Below are positions 17,825 to 25,813 of a stretch of DNA of 59,288 nucleotides, piece after piece. The stretch spans positions 1 to 59,288 of the forward strand of contig JAGNEJ010000020.1 of assembly GCA_018003315.1 (NCBI GenBank), in the 5' to 3' direction. Positions within the stretch are counted from its first letter, which is position 1. The number at the start of each line of letters is the position of its first letter. The DNA comes from Verrucomicrobiales bacterium. Its GTDB lineage: Bacteria; Verrucomicrobiota; Verrucomicrobiia; Verrucomicrobiales; V1-33. The notes under the pieces are model-generated. The model did no database searches. It was given only the letters and a program-made list of their open reading frames with translations, and was not told where the DNA came from. Made by a program: the position numbers and the translations under genes.

Positions 17825-19567
17825 ATGGATCCGCTGCCTGAGGATGCGTGGGAGTTGCTGGGGTTGGATCCAGATGCGGCACGGGAGCGCGACGTAAAGC
17901 GCGCCTATGCCCGCTTGATCAAAATTCACCGGCCCGACGCTGATCCTGACAATTTTCGCAGGGTGCATGAAGCCTACCGGGAGGCGCTCGCATGGCTGAA
18001 GGAGTGCGAGGCGGAAGGGGATGCGTCGGAGATTTTTTCAGACGAGATTGCGTTTGAATACGAAAATCCGGCGCGGCCTGAGGATTTGCCAGCGGAGACC
18101 GCCTGCGAGGATGCCCAACCGCTGGAAAGCCAGCGGGACCGGCGGTCACCCGGTGTGCCGCCGGCATTGCCCGCTTCATTTGCCTCTGCTCGCAATGCGC
18201 TGGCGGATGCCTTGGAGAATCCTGACAAAACAGATCTTGCCGGGCCGTTTGCCGCATTCCGACAGGCGTCCCTGGCGGGTGCAGACCTGACCTGCCAATG
18301 GGTGGACGCCCTGGAGGGCTGGGCGGAGATGCATTTCGTGGATCTGGCCCGGCAGCTCTCATCGGACGATGTGCTGCGGCTCATCGATGCGTGCCGGGGG
18401 GATTTGCCGCGGTCGGTCATGGACTTCTGGCACAGTCAGGCGGATTACCGGCGCCTGGTTGCCCTTGCGAAGCTGCTGCTCGCCCGCGTTCCCCCGCCAG
18501 ACCACCCCGTGGCTGTGTTTTGCATGGCACAACTTGCCGGGTTGCTTGCTTTTTCCCATGCCAATGGGGCGGAAAAGCTAGCCGACAAAGCCTACCCGCA
18601 TCTCCCACCCGGCAGCAGGGAATGGGTGATGGAACGGCTGGATCGACGTCTGGCGGCGGGGAAGCATTTCCGCGGACTGGATCCGCGGCAGGCGCGATTC
18701 TGGGAGCACCGACTGTTCGATGCTGGGGATGAAACGTTCGACTGGAGCACCCCCAGCGCCCAGGCAGCCCTGTCCTATCTGACGATGAACCGCCGTTCCG
18801 ACTGGTCGGGCCTTCCGATGATTCGCAGCGTGGTGCCGGAGTTGATCTTTTCGGATCTGGAGCGCCGACTGCGTCGGCGCGGGGCGAGTGCCCCCGGTGG
18901 GCAACGGGTTCGTCCGATCCCATCGAAAAAATCGCGCTGGATATGGTCTGTGCTCGCCGTGCTGATTCTTTTGGCGAATTTCTTGGTGGATGGGCTAAGA
19001 CGAAAGCCGGGGCAACATGGTTCGGATTCGTCTGCGCCGGATCTTCCAGCGGCACCCGCGATGTCTGAGGAATCGCGCCGGCGCGCGCAGGATTCTGCAT
19101 TTGGAGAGCGGCGGAAAGATCCGTTGGAATTGCTGGTTTCGATGCCGAATGCCACCGAGGAGGAGCGCGCCGCAACCGTGCTGCGGCTGCGTGAGGCGAA
19201 TGTGGGTGCAGCCCGATGGGTGGAGGCCACACTGGGAACACCTCATGCAGCGCAGATGGCGGAGCTTGCTGTCAAAGGGGGAGTGGCTGCGGAAACTGAC
19301 GCGCTGGCCGTGCTCATGATTCTGCTGTATGATGAAACGCTGCCCATTGCAGTGCGTCAAACGACGCCGCAGATCTTCGCCGGGCACTACCCTGTTCATT
19401 TTTCGGCGATGGTATTCGCCCCGTTTCTTGCCGATGCGAACCACCCCCTGCATGAAGCCTGCCGGGAAGCAGCGAGGATTGCCATCGGGAAAATTCCCAA
19501 AGACCTCAGTCATGCGAAGAAATGGAAGCTGATGCTCGATCTGCTGCCGGCAACTACGCACAAATAA
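17825..19567 (+). CDS. membrane J-domain-like co-chaperone (DjlB/DjlC type) of HscC
   Basis: A 580-residue protein. Residues 1-57 resemble a J-domain: AWELLGLDP, KRAYARLIKI, then HRPDADPDNFRRVHEAYREAL. The canonical HPD tripeptide reads RPD (36-38) with His35 just before, as in the DjlB/DjlC-like family. Residues 110-345 are helical without a recognised fold. A single membrane helix lies at about 371-390 (RWIWSVLAVLILLANFLVDG). The C-terminal 180 residues look helical-repeat-like. It follows hscC by 17 bases and is probably its dedicated partner. A GTG at 17810 is an alternative start adding five residues. Confidence 0.75.
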   Translation: MDPLPEDAWELLGLDPDAARERDVKRAYARLIKIHRPDADPDNFRRVHEAYREALAWLKECEAEGDASEIFSDEIAFEYENPARPEDLPAETACEDAQPLESQRDRRSPGVPPALPASFASARNALADALENPDKTDLAGPFAAFRQASLAGADLTCQWVDALEGWAEMHFVDLARQLSSDDVLRLIDACRGDLPRSVMDFWHSQADYRRLVALAKLLLARVPPPDHPVAVFCMAQLAGLLAFSHANGAEKLADKAYPHLPPGSREWVMERLDRRLAAGKHFRGLDPRQARFWEHRLFDAGDETFDWSTPSAQAALSYLTMNRRSDWSGLPMIRSVVPELIFSDLERRLRRRGASAPGGQRVRPIPSKKSRWIWSVLAVLILLANFLVDGLRRKPGQHGSDSSAPDLPAAPAMSEESRRRAQDSAFGERRKDPLELLVSMPNATEEERAATVLRLREANVGAARWVEATLGTPHAAQMAELAVKGGVAAETDALAVLMILLYDETLPIAVRQTTPQIFAGHYPVHFSAMVFAPFLADANHPLHEACREAARIAIGKIPKDLSHAKKWKLMLDLLPATTHK

Positions 19568-19596
19568 CATATTCCTTTCTCCGTCCGATGCGACGG

Positions 19597-20280
19597 TCAG
19601 AGTCTGGCGAGCATCCGCTTCAGTTCGCCCGCCTCCCACTGGGCTGGTACGGTTGGGGCATCGAGGTAGCCGTAATTGAGGATGGAGCCCAGGCGGGCAA
19701 AGAGCAGGCGGGACACTTTCCCCAACGGCCCCATGCCCATGACGGACAGTGGTGGCCGGTCCGGCAGAGTGAAAAGCCGAGCCAGCGTCACCAGATCCTC
19801 CGGACCGGCCAGATGGGTGGCGATTTTTACCGCATCGGTTCCATGAGCTATGGCATTGGCGATGAGGTCTTCCAGAAAACTCAGCTCCGGCGTGCCGCCA
19901 AAATCATGAAACGATGCCAGCAGGATCGACGATGCACCGGTTGCGGCGGCGGTCAATTCCCCCATCTCACCAAAGGAGCGGACCTCCACATCAACGATGG
20001 CGGCATGACCCAGAAAACCGGAAAGCAGGGCCTGCCGTTCGGCGGTGGAGATCTGGTTTTGACCGCCTTCCAGCGGATGCCGCGCCGTCACCAGCACGGG
20101 GGCCGCGGCGGGCAGCATCTCGCGAAGCGCCTCCGCCTGCTGTTGGAGACAGTCCAGCCGGAGTTCAATGACATCCGCTTGGTCTGGCCGGACCCGCCGC
20201 AGTGTTTCCAGCGCGGAAGCCGGTTGGGAGATGCTCCCAACCACCGAAACCTGTTCGAGAAGACTTGATTTTTTTGTCAT
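19597..20280 (-). CDS. aroD: type I 3-dehydroquinate dehydratase
   Basis: A 227-residue class I dehydroquinase, step three of the shikimate pathway. Visible active-site residues are Glu39 in VIELRLD, Arg67 in VTARHP, His125 in SFHDFGG, the Schiff-base Lys152 in AVKIAT, Arg191 in GKVSRLL and Gln214. The usual PGQ near the C-terminus reads VPAQ, keeping Gln. The ATG at 20280 gives the normal N-terminus with strand VSVVGSI; upstream in-frame codons would overlap the divergent neighbour's start. The gene is convergent with the J-protein gene, 29 bases apart. Confidence 0.88.
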   Translation of the reverse strand: MTKKSSLLEQVSVVGSISQPASALETLRRVRPDQADVIELRLDCLQQQAEALREMLPAAAPVLVTARHPLEGGQNQISTAERQALLSGFLGHAAIVDVEVRSFGEMGELTAAATGASSILLASFHDFGGTPELSFLEDLIANAIAHGTDAVKIATHLAGPEDLVTLARLFTLPDRPPLSVMGMGPLGKVSRLLFARLGSILNYGYLDAPTVPAQWEAGELKRMLARL

Positions 20281-20374
20281 GCTGCTGAGTGTCGGGGCCT
20301 GCTTGGTTTCATCCGCAACCGGATGAATCCCCACCGCATCACCCCTTAACATTTTCCGGCCATTTCCTGCCATC

Positions 20375-21793
20375 ATGCTCGGCCGAAAGCAAGAATTCTA
20401 CCTCAAGCTCAATGAAATCCTGGACTGCCTGCTCTTGGTGGTGTCGGGCATCTCCGCCCATTGGCTGCGCCAGGCCATCGGCCCCTCGTTGGGACTGCCT
20501 TCCATCCCCAACTTGGGGGAGCAGGCCGGCGGTCGCGGCGGTCCGGCATTTTATTGGGTGATCGCACTGGTCTCCGTGGCCTCGCCGCTTATTCTGGAGC
20601 TGCTGGGCTACTACAAGCATCCGCTGCAGAAGTCTCCGCTGCGCAGTGTCCAGCAATTGCTTTTCGCCGCAGTTTGGGTCGCATTCATCATTTCGGGAAT
20701 TTCCATTTTCGGAAAAATCGACGTGCATGCCCGATCCTTTCTCCCGTTCTTTGGGATCATCGGCGCGGTCCTTCTGTTGGCGAAGGAGGAGGCCATGCGC
20801 AGGCACCTCCGCCGCCGTGCGCGGCTTGGGGAAAAGCTGGAACGGGTGCTCCTCGTCGGTCCGCCGCAGGATGTGGAAAAATTTCTTCAGGAAATGCCCC
20901 GGGAGTTTCCCATGGAGGCGGAGATTGTCGCACGCATTGACATCACCAGCCAGCCCGTGGAGGAACTCGTCATCGCACTGCGGGACAAAAACATCGAACG
21001 TGTGTTCATCGCTGCGTCGCATGTCGAGTTCAAACTGGTGGAGGAGGCGATTTGTGCCTGCGAGGTGCAGGGCGTGGAAGCCTGGCTCTGGACTGGGTTC
21101 ATTCAGACATCCATTGCCAAACCGACGGTCGATTCGGTTGGCCAGCGGCCCATGATTGTGTTTCGCAGCACGCCCGATCTCGACTGGGCGCTGGTTGTGA
21201 AAGGGGTGATGGACAAAGTGGGGGCATCCGTGGCCATCGTGCTCATGCTGGTGCCCTGGCTGATCATCTGGCTGGGCATCAAAATCAGCTCGCCGGGAGC
21301 CCCTGCCATTTTCAAGCAGAAACGCAGTGGACGACATGGCAAGCCGTTCACCATGTACAAATTCCGTACCATGGTTCCTGACGCCGAGCGCAAGCGCGAC
21401 GAATTGCTCCGGCAAAACCAGATGAGCGGGCCGGTGTTCAAGGTGGAGCGTGATCCCCGCATCTTTCCGTTCGGAGCCCTCCTGCGCAATACCAGCCTCG
21501 ACGAAACACCTCAATTTTTGAACGTGCTGCGCGGGGAAATGAGCCTGGTGGGACCGCGTCCGTTGCCCTACTACGAGGCGGTCCAGGTGGTCGAACCCAG
21601 GCAGCGGAGGCGCTTCAGCGTCAAACCCGGATTGACCTGCCTCTGGCAGATCAGCGGGCGAAACGACATTACGGATTTTGACCAATGGGCGCATCTCGAT
21701 CTCCAATACATCGATCAATGGTCGCTCTGGCTCGACCTTAAAATTCTGATCAAAACCATTCCTGCGGTCGTTTTCAGCAAGGGTGCCCGGTGA
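20375..21793 (+). CDS. polyprenyl-phosphate sugar-1-phosphate transferase (bacterial sugar transferase)
   Basis: A 472-residue membrane enzyme of the WbaP/WcaJ type that starts a surface polysaccharide by moving a sugar-1-phosphate onto undecaprenyl phosphate. N-terminal membrane helices lie at about 10-25, 53-70, 90-112 and 122-135, a Rossmann-like CoA-binding part follows, one more helix lies at about 280-300, and the conserved catalytic domain ends the protein: FTMYKFRTM, LDETPQFLNVLRGEMSLVGP (with the catalytic Asp-Glu), and KPGLTCLWQISGRN. The sugar cannot be read from the sequence. No other polysaccharide assembly genes lie next to it. Confidence 0.88.
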   Translation: MLGRKQEFYLKLNEILDCLLLVVSGISAHWLRQAIGPSLGLPSIPNLGEQAGGRGGPAFYWVIALVSVASPLILELLGYYKHPLQKSPLRSVQQLLFAAVWVAFIISGISIFGKIDVHARSFLPFFGIIGAVLLLAKEEAMRRHLRRRARLGEKLERVLLVGPPQDVEKFLQEMPREFPMEAEIVARIDITSQPVEELVIALRDKNIERVFIAASHVEFKLVEEAICACEVQGVEAWLWTGFIQTSIAKPTVDSVGQRPMIVFRSTPDLDWALVVKGVMDKVGASVAIVLMLVPWLIIWLGIKISSPGAPAIFKQKRSGRHGKPFTMYKFRTMVPDAERKRDELLRQNQMSGPVFKVERDPRIFPFGALLRNTSLDETPQFLNVLRGEMSLVGPRPLPYYEAVQVVEPRQRRRFSVKPGLTCLWQISGRNDITDFDQWAHLDLQYIDQWSLWLDLKILIKTIPAVVFSKGAR

Positions 21794-21955
21794 GCTGCCA
21801 GCCAGCGCCGGAATCATCGCTCCATCCAAGCTGCGGCAGCACAGGACCACGGCGTCCGTTTTTTGAATCACGGCGCAGCACGATTGCGGAGAAAATGGCA
21901 GTGCTCAGCGCTTCCCATCGGGCGAAACCATGCTACGGTGCTGCCCCGCGCCGCC

Positions 21956-24112
21956 ATGTCCGCCCTGCAAACGTTCCGCCATTACCGCATTTCCCAGGAT
22001 CCGAAAGGCGGAGCCGTGGAAGCGTGGCGCAGCGGCACGGAAATCGTGTGCCTAGCCGTGGATACGCCGCGTCAGGTGTTTGTGGAACTGCACGTCGCCA
22101 TCGCGGAACCTGCCCGGCTTTTGGATTTCAAACAATTCCAGCAACTGGCCACCCAGGCAGGACAAATCCGCCACCGCCACGTGCTGGCAGTGCTCGACAG
22201 TGGGGAGGATGAGGGTGCCAGCTACTACGTCACCGAATTTGTGGACGGGGAGCGGCTGGACACCTACCTGGCCCGGTGCAATCCGCTGCCGGTCTGGCTG
22301 TCGCTGCAAATCCTCGGGCAGATCGCCGAGGGAGCGCAGGCGCTGGCGGCCCATCCCAGACTGCTCGCCGGTGCCGATATTTTTAATTCGAGCATGCAAC
22401 TGCTGGGAGAATCGCCTGCCGACCTCCTGGTCAAGGTGTGCGACCTGGGCCTGGCGCTGGTGCCCCAACAGGAGATGCTCCAGCCAGGCGTGGCGCAGCG
22501 CAGGGTGTTTCATGATCTGGGCTGCTTGCTCTTCTACATGCTGACCGGCAACATGAAGGAAGGGCCGCTGGGTCTGGCGGAAGCAGGCAGGCTCGCCCCG
22601 GAACTGGCGTTTCTGCTCAGCGCCCTCACCGACGTGGCCCACCGGCACCATCCGGCCTCGTGGGATCAGCTCCGCGGACTCATCGACCGCTGTCGCAGAG
22701 ACCTGCCGCCGGAACATGCCGCGCTGCCGGAGAAACTTGCCCCATCCCTGCGTCCCCGGCTTCCCCTCCAGGCGCACTTCCTGCAGCCGAGCGCCCTGGC
22801 GGATTATCTCAGCGAGGACTACCAGGTGGACGGAACGGCCTTTGACGCCACGCACCCATACCGGCACCAGGCCATCAATCGCGCCACCAAGGCCGCCGCG
22901 GTCATTCAAGTGCTGCCTCCGGCGCGGCTCATCCCAAATGAATTCGCCCGCAACCTGCGCCAGGCCCTGCAGCGCATCAATTCCCTGGACCATCCGCACC
23001 TGCTGCGCGTCATGGCCTACTGGGAAAGCGAAAACCCGGAATTTTTCATCGAAGAAGCGGCCGGCAAACTGACGCTCGCCCAGGTGGTGCGGATGAAAGG
23101 CGGGCTCAACCACTTGGAGGCCGCCATCATTCTGGAGCATTTGCTGGAGGCCGGACGCGAGGCGGAAGCCTGCGGCTTGGTCCCTGTCATCCGCGCCCCC
23201 GCGCAGATTTTTTTCCATTTTCTGGCCACCAGCGGCGAGCCGAAAACCCCCACGGAAACAAGTTTGGCCGCATTGCCGTTGGAGGAATGGCCGGCATTTC
23301 GCGTCCGGATCCGCGCCCATGTGACCACGCTGAATGTCGCGCAGCCCGAACGCTTCAATGCGGAGCGACTGCTTCCCGCCATGCATGCCGGTGCGGAATC
23401 CGGCCCCGCCTCGCGGCATTCCGCAATGCCGTCACCGCCCACCGTCCGCGATTTCGCCCTGCTGGCCAGTTTCATGACGCAGGGAACCGACACGCCGGAA
23501 AAGGCACGTCACCTGATTTTCGACCACCTCGGCAACCGCAAGTCCGCCGCCCAGGGCGAACCACGGGAATTTGTGGAAAATCTGGCCATGGTGCCCGGAC
23601 GGGCGTCGGCCAAAACCCCGGCAGCCGGAAAGAGCGGTTCCACGGGGCGAAAGAAAAAGCAGGCTCCCGTCCGCGAGTTGGCATCTCCCCCAGAGGAGAA
23701 TGTTGGTACGGACCTGCCGAGCAGCGCACCGGCTCCCTCCCCGCCGACTGCCTTGCTGGGCAGCGCAGCCATGCCGCTGCCGGAACGCTCCCCTGGCCAG
23801 CCTGCACCGGGATTTGCCGAAGTGCTCTTTGGCGCAAAACTTTCGCCGGACGAGGAGGACGAGCCCCCCGCACACCCGTTCGGACTGTTCGGAACCTTGC
23901 CTGAGGACGTCGATCCACTGCCCAACCAGCCCAACTTTCTCGACGGCCTCCCGCAGCAGGAGCCGCTGGATCCCGACTTCGGCGACTTTGACGACTCCCA
24001 CCGCGGCAAAGGCCGCACCTTCCTCTTGGTGCTGCTGGTCATCCTTATCGCAGCCGTCGTCGCGGGTATCCTGGCGCATTTCACCGGAATGGCTTTCTGG
24101 CTTCGCAATTAA
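21956..24112 (+). CDS. membrane-anchored protein with two degenerate protein-kinase-like domains
   Basis: A 718-residue protein. Residues 7-245 resemble a Ser/Thr kinase fold: hinge YYVTEFVDGERLDTYLA (90-106), a DFG-like VCDLGLAL (161-168), and helix-F-like DLGCLLFYMLTG (187-198). The catalytic HRD loop is replaced by AAHPRLLAGADIFNSS and the N-lobe VAIK lysine is not apparent. A second, shorter kinase-like segment spans about 288-460 (HQAINRATKAAAVIQVL, LDHPHLLRVMAYW, FFIEEAAGKLTLAQVV) and also lacks catalytic motifs. Residues 480-685 are low complexity and Pro-rich, and a membrane helix at about 689-708 ends the chain. It is probably a pseudokinase scaffold or sensor. The ATG at 21956 was chosen because it begins the domain. 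Confidence 0.7.
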   Translation: MSALQTFRHYRISQDPKGGAVEAWRSGTEIVCLAVDTPRQVFVELHVAIAEPARLLDFKQFQQLATQAGQIRHRHVLAVLDSGEDEGASYYVTEFVDGERLDTYLARCNPLPVWLSLQILGQIAEGAQALAAHPRLLAGADIFNSSMQLLGESPADLLVKVCDLGLALVPQQEMLQPGVAQRRVFHDLGCLLFYMLTGNMKEGPLGLAEAGRLAPELAFLLSALTDVAHRHHPASWDQLRGLIDRCRRDLPPEHAALPEKLAPSLRPRLPLQAHFLQPSALADYLSEDYQVDGTAFDATHPYRHQAINRATKAAAVIQVLPPARLIPNEFARNLRQALQRINSLDHPHLLRVMAYWESENPEFFIEEAAGKLTLAQVVRMKGGLNHLEAAIILEHLLEAGREAEACGLVPVIRAPAQIFFHFLATSGEPKTPTETSLAALPLEEWPAFRVRIRAHVTTLNVAQPERFNAERLLPAMHAGAESGPASRHSAMPSPPTVRDFALLASFMTQGTDTPEKARHLIFDHLGNRKSAAQGEPREFVENLAMVPGRASAKTPAAGKSGSTGRKKKQAPVRELASPPEENVGTDLPSSAPAPSPPTALLGSAAMPLPERSPGQPAPGFAEVLFGAKLSPDEEDEPPAHPFGLFGTLPEDVDPLPNQPNFLDGLPQQEPLDPDFGDFDDSHRGKGRTFLLVLLVILIAAVVAGILAHFTGMAFWLRN

Positions 24113-24182
24113 CCTCGGAGGATGCCGAACGAAGTTGGGGGGTGGCATGGTTTGCTTGAGGCATCAAACCGAGTCAAAAGGA

Positions 24183-24191
24183 TGTGAATAA
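24183..24191 (-). promoter_or_regulatory. DnaA-box-like 9-mer
   Basis: The minus strand reads TTATTCACA, a full match to the DnaA-box consensus TTATNCACA. The 12-mer around it is repeated at 24495-24506 in the same gene-free region. Confidence 0.4.
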
Positions 24192-24250
24192 CCCGCACCT
24201 CTAGAGGAATCTCCGATAACGGGCAACTTGACCGGACGGTTTATCACCTT

Positions 24251-24296
24251 TCTTAACCAAAGCCGTAGGCATGCTTTGGGGGTTTCCCCTAAGAAG
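24251..24296. other. predicted three-way-junction RNA fold
   Basis: TTCTTA at 24251-24256 pairs with TAAGAA at 24291-24296. Inside this stem sit two hairpins: CCAAAGC (24258-24264) with GCTTTGG (24274-24280) around a nine-base loop, and GGG (24281-24283) with CCC (24287-24289). Adjacent stems leave almost no unpaired bases at the junction. I do not recognise an RNA family, and no convincing promoter is placed before it on either strand. Confidence 0.35.
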
Positions 24297-24496
24297 TCAG
24301 TTCCTGGCAAAGACACTGGAGGATGTCGAAGTAACATTTCTATAATCAATTTATGATGAAGTATTTGGAAATTTTCGTTTCACCAAAAAATGCGCGACTT
24401 TAACAGCGTCTCAATTCCGAAATCCTGCCAGTTTGCCTGTAATGGATCCCAAATTGCGGCTCCCAAAGGGGAAATTTTCATGTTTGGGCAGGAGAT

Positions 24497-24516
24497 GTGA
24501 ATAACTTGTGAACAAT
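24497..24516 (-). promoter_or_regulatory. two adjacent DnaA-box-like 9-mers
   Basis: On the minus strand 24497-24505 reads TTATTCACA (full consensus match) and 24508-24516 reads TTGTTCACA (one mismatch), separated by two bases and in the same orientation as the copy at 24183-24191. Confidence 0.4.
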
Positions 24517-24721
24517 GACGGCGGAGAGAACCGATGCCACCTCTGCCCATTGGACCGTCATCCGGATGGCGGCCGGGAAATCCAGCACATGGACATGCCT
24601 GTTTGCAACGGGAAGGGCTCTGATTTTGGGCGACTGGTTGGTGCACCATTTTTGTGCTCCGTCCCACGCTGCGGCTGGAACCAACGCACTGGAAAGCGGC
24701 TTGCTGGACAAGGGGGGCGGC

Positions 24722-25813
24722 TTAGGACGAACGATCGCCAGCGGCACCAGAACGGCGCAGATGCAGCACCTGAAACCGCTGGCCGAGATGGGCAGGGTGG
24801 GTGAGGGTTTGGAATTGTCGCAGCCATTGCGCGATGGCAGGTGCCGGGGGGCGCGCAGGCATGGCTCTGAGCCGGGGCGCGGCCAGCGTTGTCAGGAATT
24901 TTCCCTGGGAAACAGGAAGGGCCGCGTGCCAGCCAAGAACCGCGGCCATTTCCGCAACCTGGGTCCAGTTGACGTGGGTGGTCAGGTCGGTTTCGCCAAC
25001 TGCGGTTAGCACTTCCGCTGCCTGTCGGTGATTCCGGTAGCCGCGCAGCGTTCCATCGGGACGCTCCGCGGCATAATACTCACTGCCGGGGAGTCCGTAA
25101 TCCACAATGAACAGATGGCCGGAGCGGATGGCTGCGCTGAGGCCCTGCAGCCAGGTCCCAATGCCGGGGCAAACTTCGGTGCGGTATCCGTCGGGGAGTG
25201 CTGGCAGCCGCTGGGCGAGTTCCTGAACGTGCGGGCAGGAGATGGGACGTTTGCACCAGGAAAATGCCCCCTCGCTATCTAAGGTGACGGCCAGTTCCAC
25301 CCATGCGGCATTCTGGCGTAGGAGCCGGTGAACTGGAAAGGCATCCAGCAGTTCGTTGCAGAAAAAAATGGCCAGATCCGATCTCACGGAAGACCAACCG
25401 TGATGCCAAATGGCAGGGCGGGAGCTACCGGCCAGAGTCTGCCGCTGCTGCACCGCCATTTCCGCAAGGGGTTCCACCAAATGAATGGACGCCGCGGCCA
25501 GGCAGTCCGGATGCCGTTGGTGGAGCGCCCGGAGGACATCCCCCATGAGTACGCCGTCGCCCGCTCCCTGCTCGATCAAATCAAAGCCTGCTGGAGCGCC
25601 CAGACGCTGCCAACTCAGAAAAACCTGCTCCGCCAGCAGGTCTCCAAAACAGGAGCCGACCGTGACGCTGGTGATGAAATCGCCCGCTTTGCCCGTGCGA
25701 ACCGAGCGGTAATAACCGCCCTCGCCATAAAGCGCCAATTCCATGAACCGCGCGAAGGAAATGGGACCGGCGCGGCGGATTTCCCCGGCGATGCCTGCGG
25801 CCGCCGGATTCAT
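24722..25813 (-). CDS. class I SAM-dependent methyltransferase, NDUFAF7/MidA family
   Basis: A 363-residue protein of the DUF185/MidA family. In eukaryotes the relative NDUFAF7 methylates an arginine of a complex I subunit; the bacterial substrate is not established. Motifs visible are an N-terminal ISFARFMELALYGEGGYY, GDFITSVTVGSCFGDLLA, the SAM-binding LIEQGAGDGVLMGDVLR, the family signature FFCNELLDAFPVHR, and IVDYGLPGSEYY. Its ATG overlaps the stop of the upstream CNNM/CBS gene by four bases (ATGA), implying translational coupling in one operon. Confidence 0.87.
   Translation of the reverse strand: MNPAAAGIAGEIRRAGPISFARFMELALYGEGGYYRSVRTGKAGDFITSVTVGSCFGDLLAEQVFLSWQRLGAPAGFDLIEQGAGDGVLMGDVLRALHQRHPDCLAAASIHLVEPLAEMAVQQRQTLAGSSRPAIWHHGWSSVRSDLAIFFCNELLDAFPVHRLLRQNAAWVELAVTLDSEGAFSWCKRPISCPHVQELAQRLPALPDGYRTEVCPGIGTWLQGLSAAIRSGHLFIVDYGLPGSEYYAAERPDGTLRGYRNHRQAAEVLTAVGETDLTTHVNWTQVAEMAAVLGWHAALPVSQGKFLTTLAAPRLRAMPARPPAPAIAQWLRQFQTLTHPAHLGQRFQVLHLRRSGAAGDRSS

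Larger units (their letters stand above)
24113..24721. other. gene-free AT-rich region between convergent genes
   Basis: These 609 bases hold no open frame with coding character. The left half, up to about 24480, is clearly more AT-rich than the rest of the window. It contains two exact copies of GATGTGAATAAC (24181-24192 and 24495-24506), three DnaA-box-like 9-mers, a TATAAT at 24342-24347 and a strongly self-complementary stretch at 24250-24297. From about 24515 to 24721 base composition returns to that of the neighbours without a recognisable gene. It might be an ncRNA locus, a DnaA-binding site or a degraded insertion. Confidence 0.5.

Noticed and set aside
24113-24721. Calling this region oriC
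   Set aside because: Flanking genes converge, dnaA is absent and skew cannot be computed here; only the DnaA-like boxes are claimed.
24478-24747. Short open frames on both strands in the gene-free region
   Set aside because: They overlap the methyltransferase gene or each other, have no recognisable motif, and break off within the AT-rich part.
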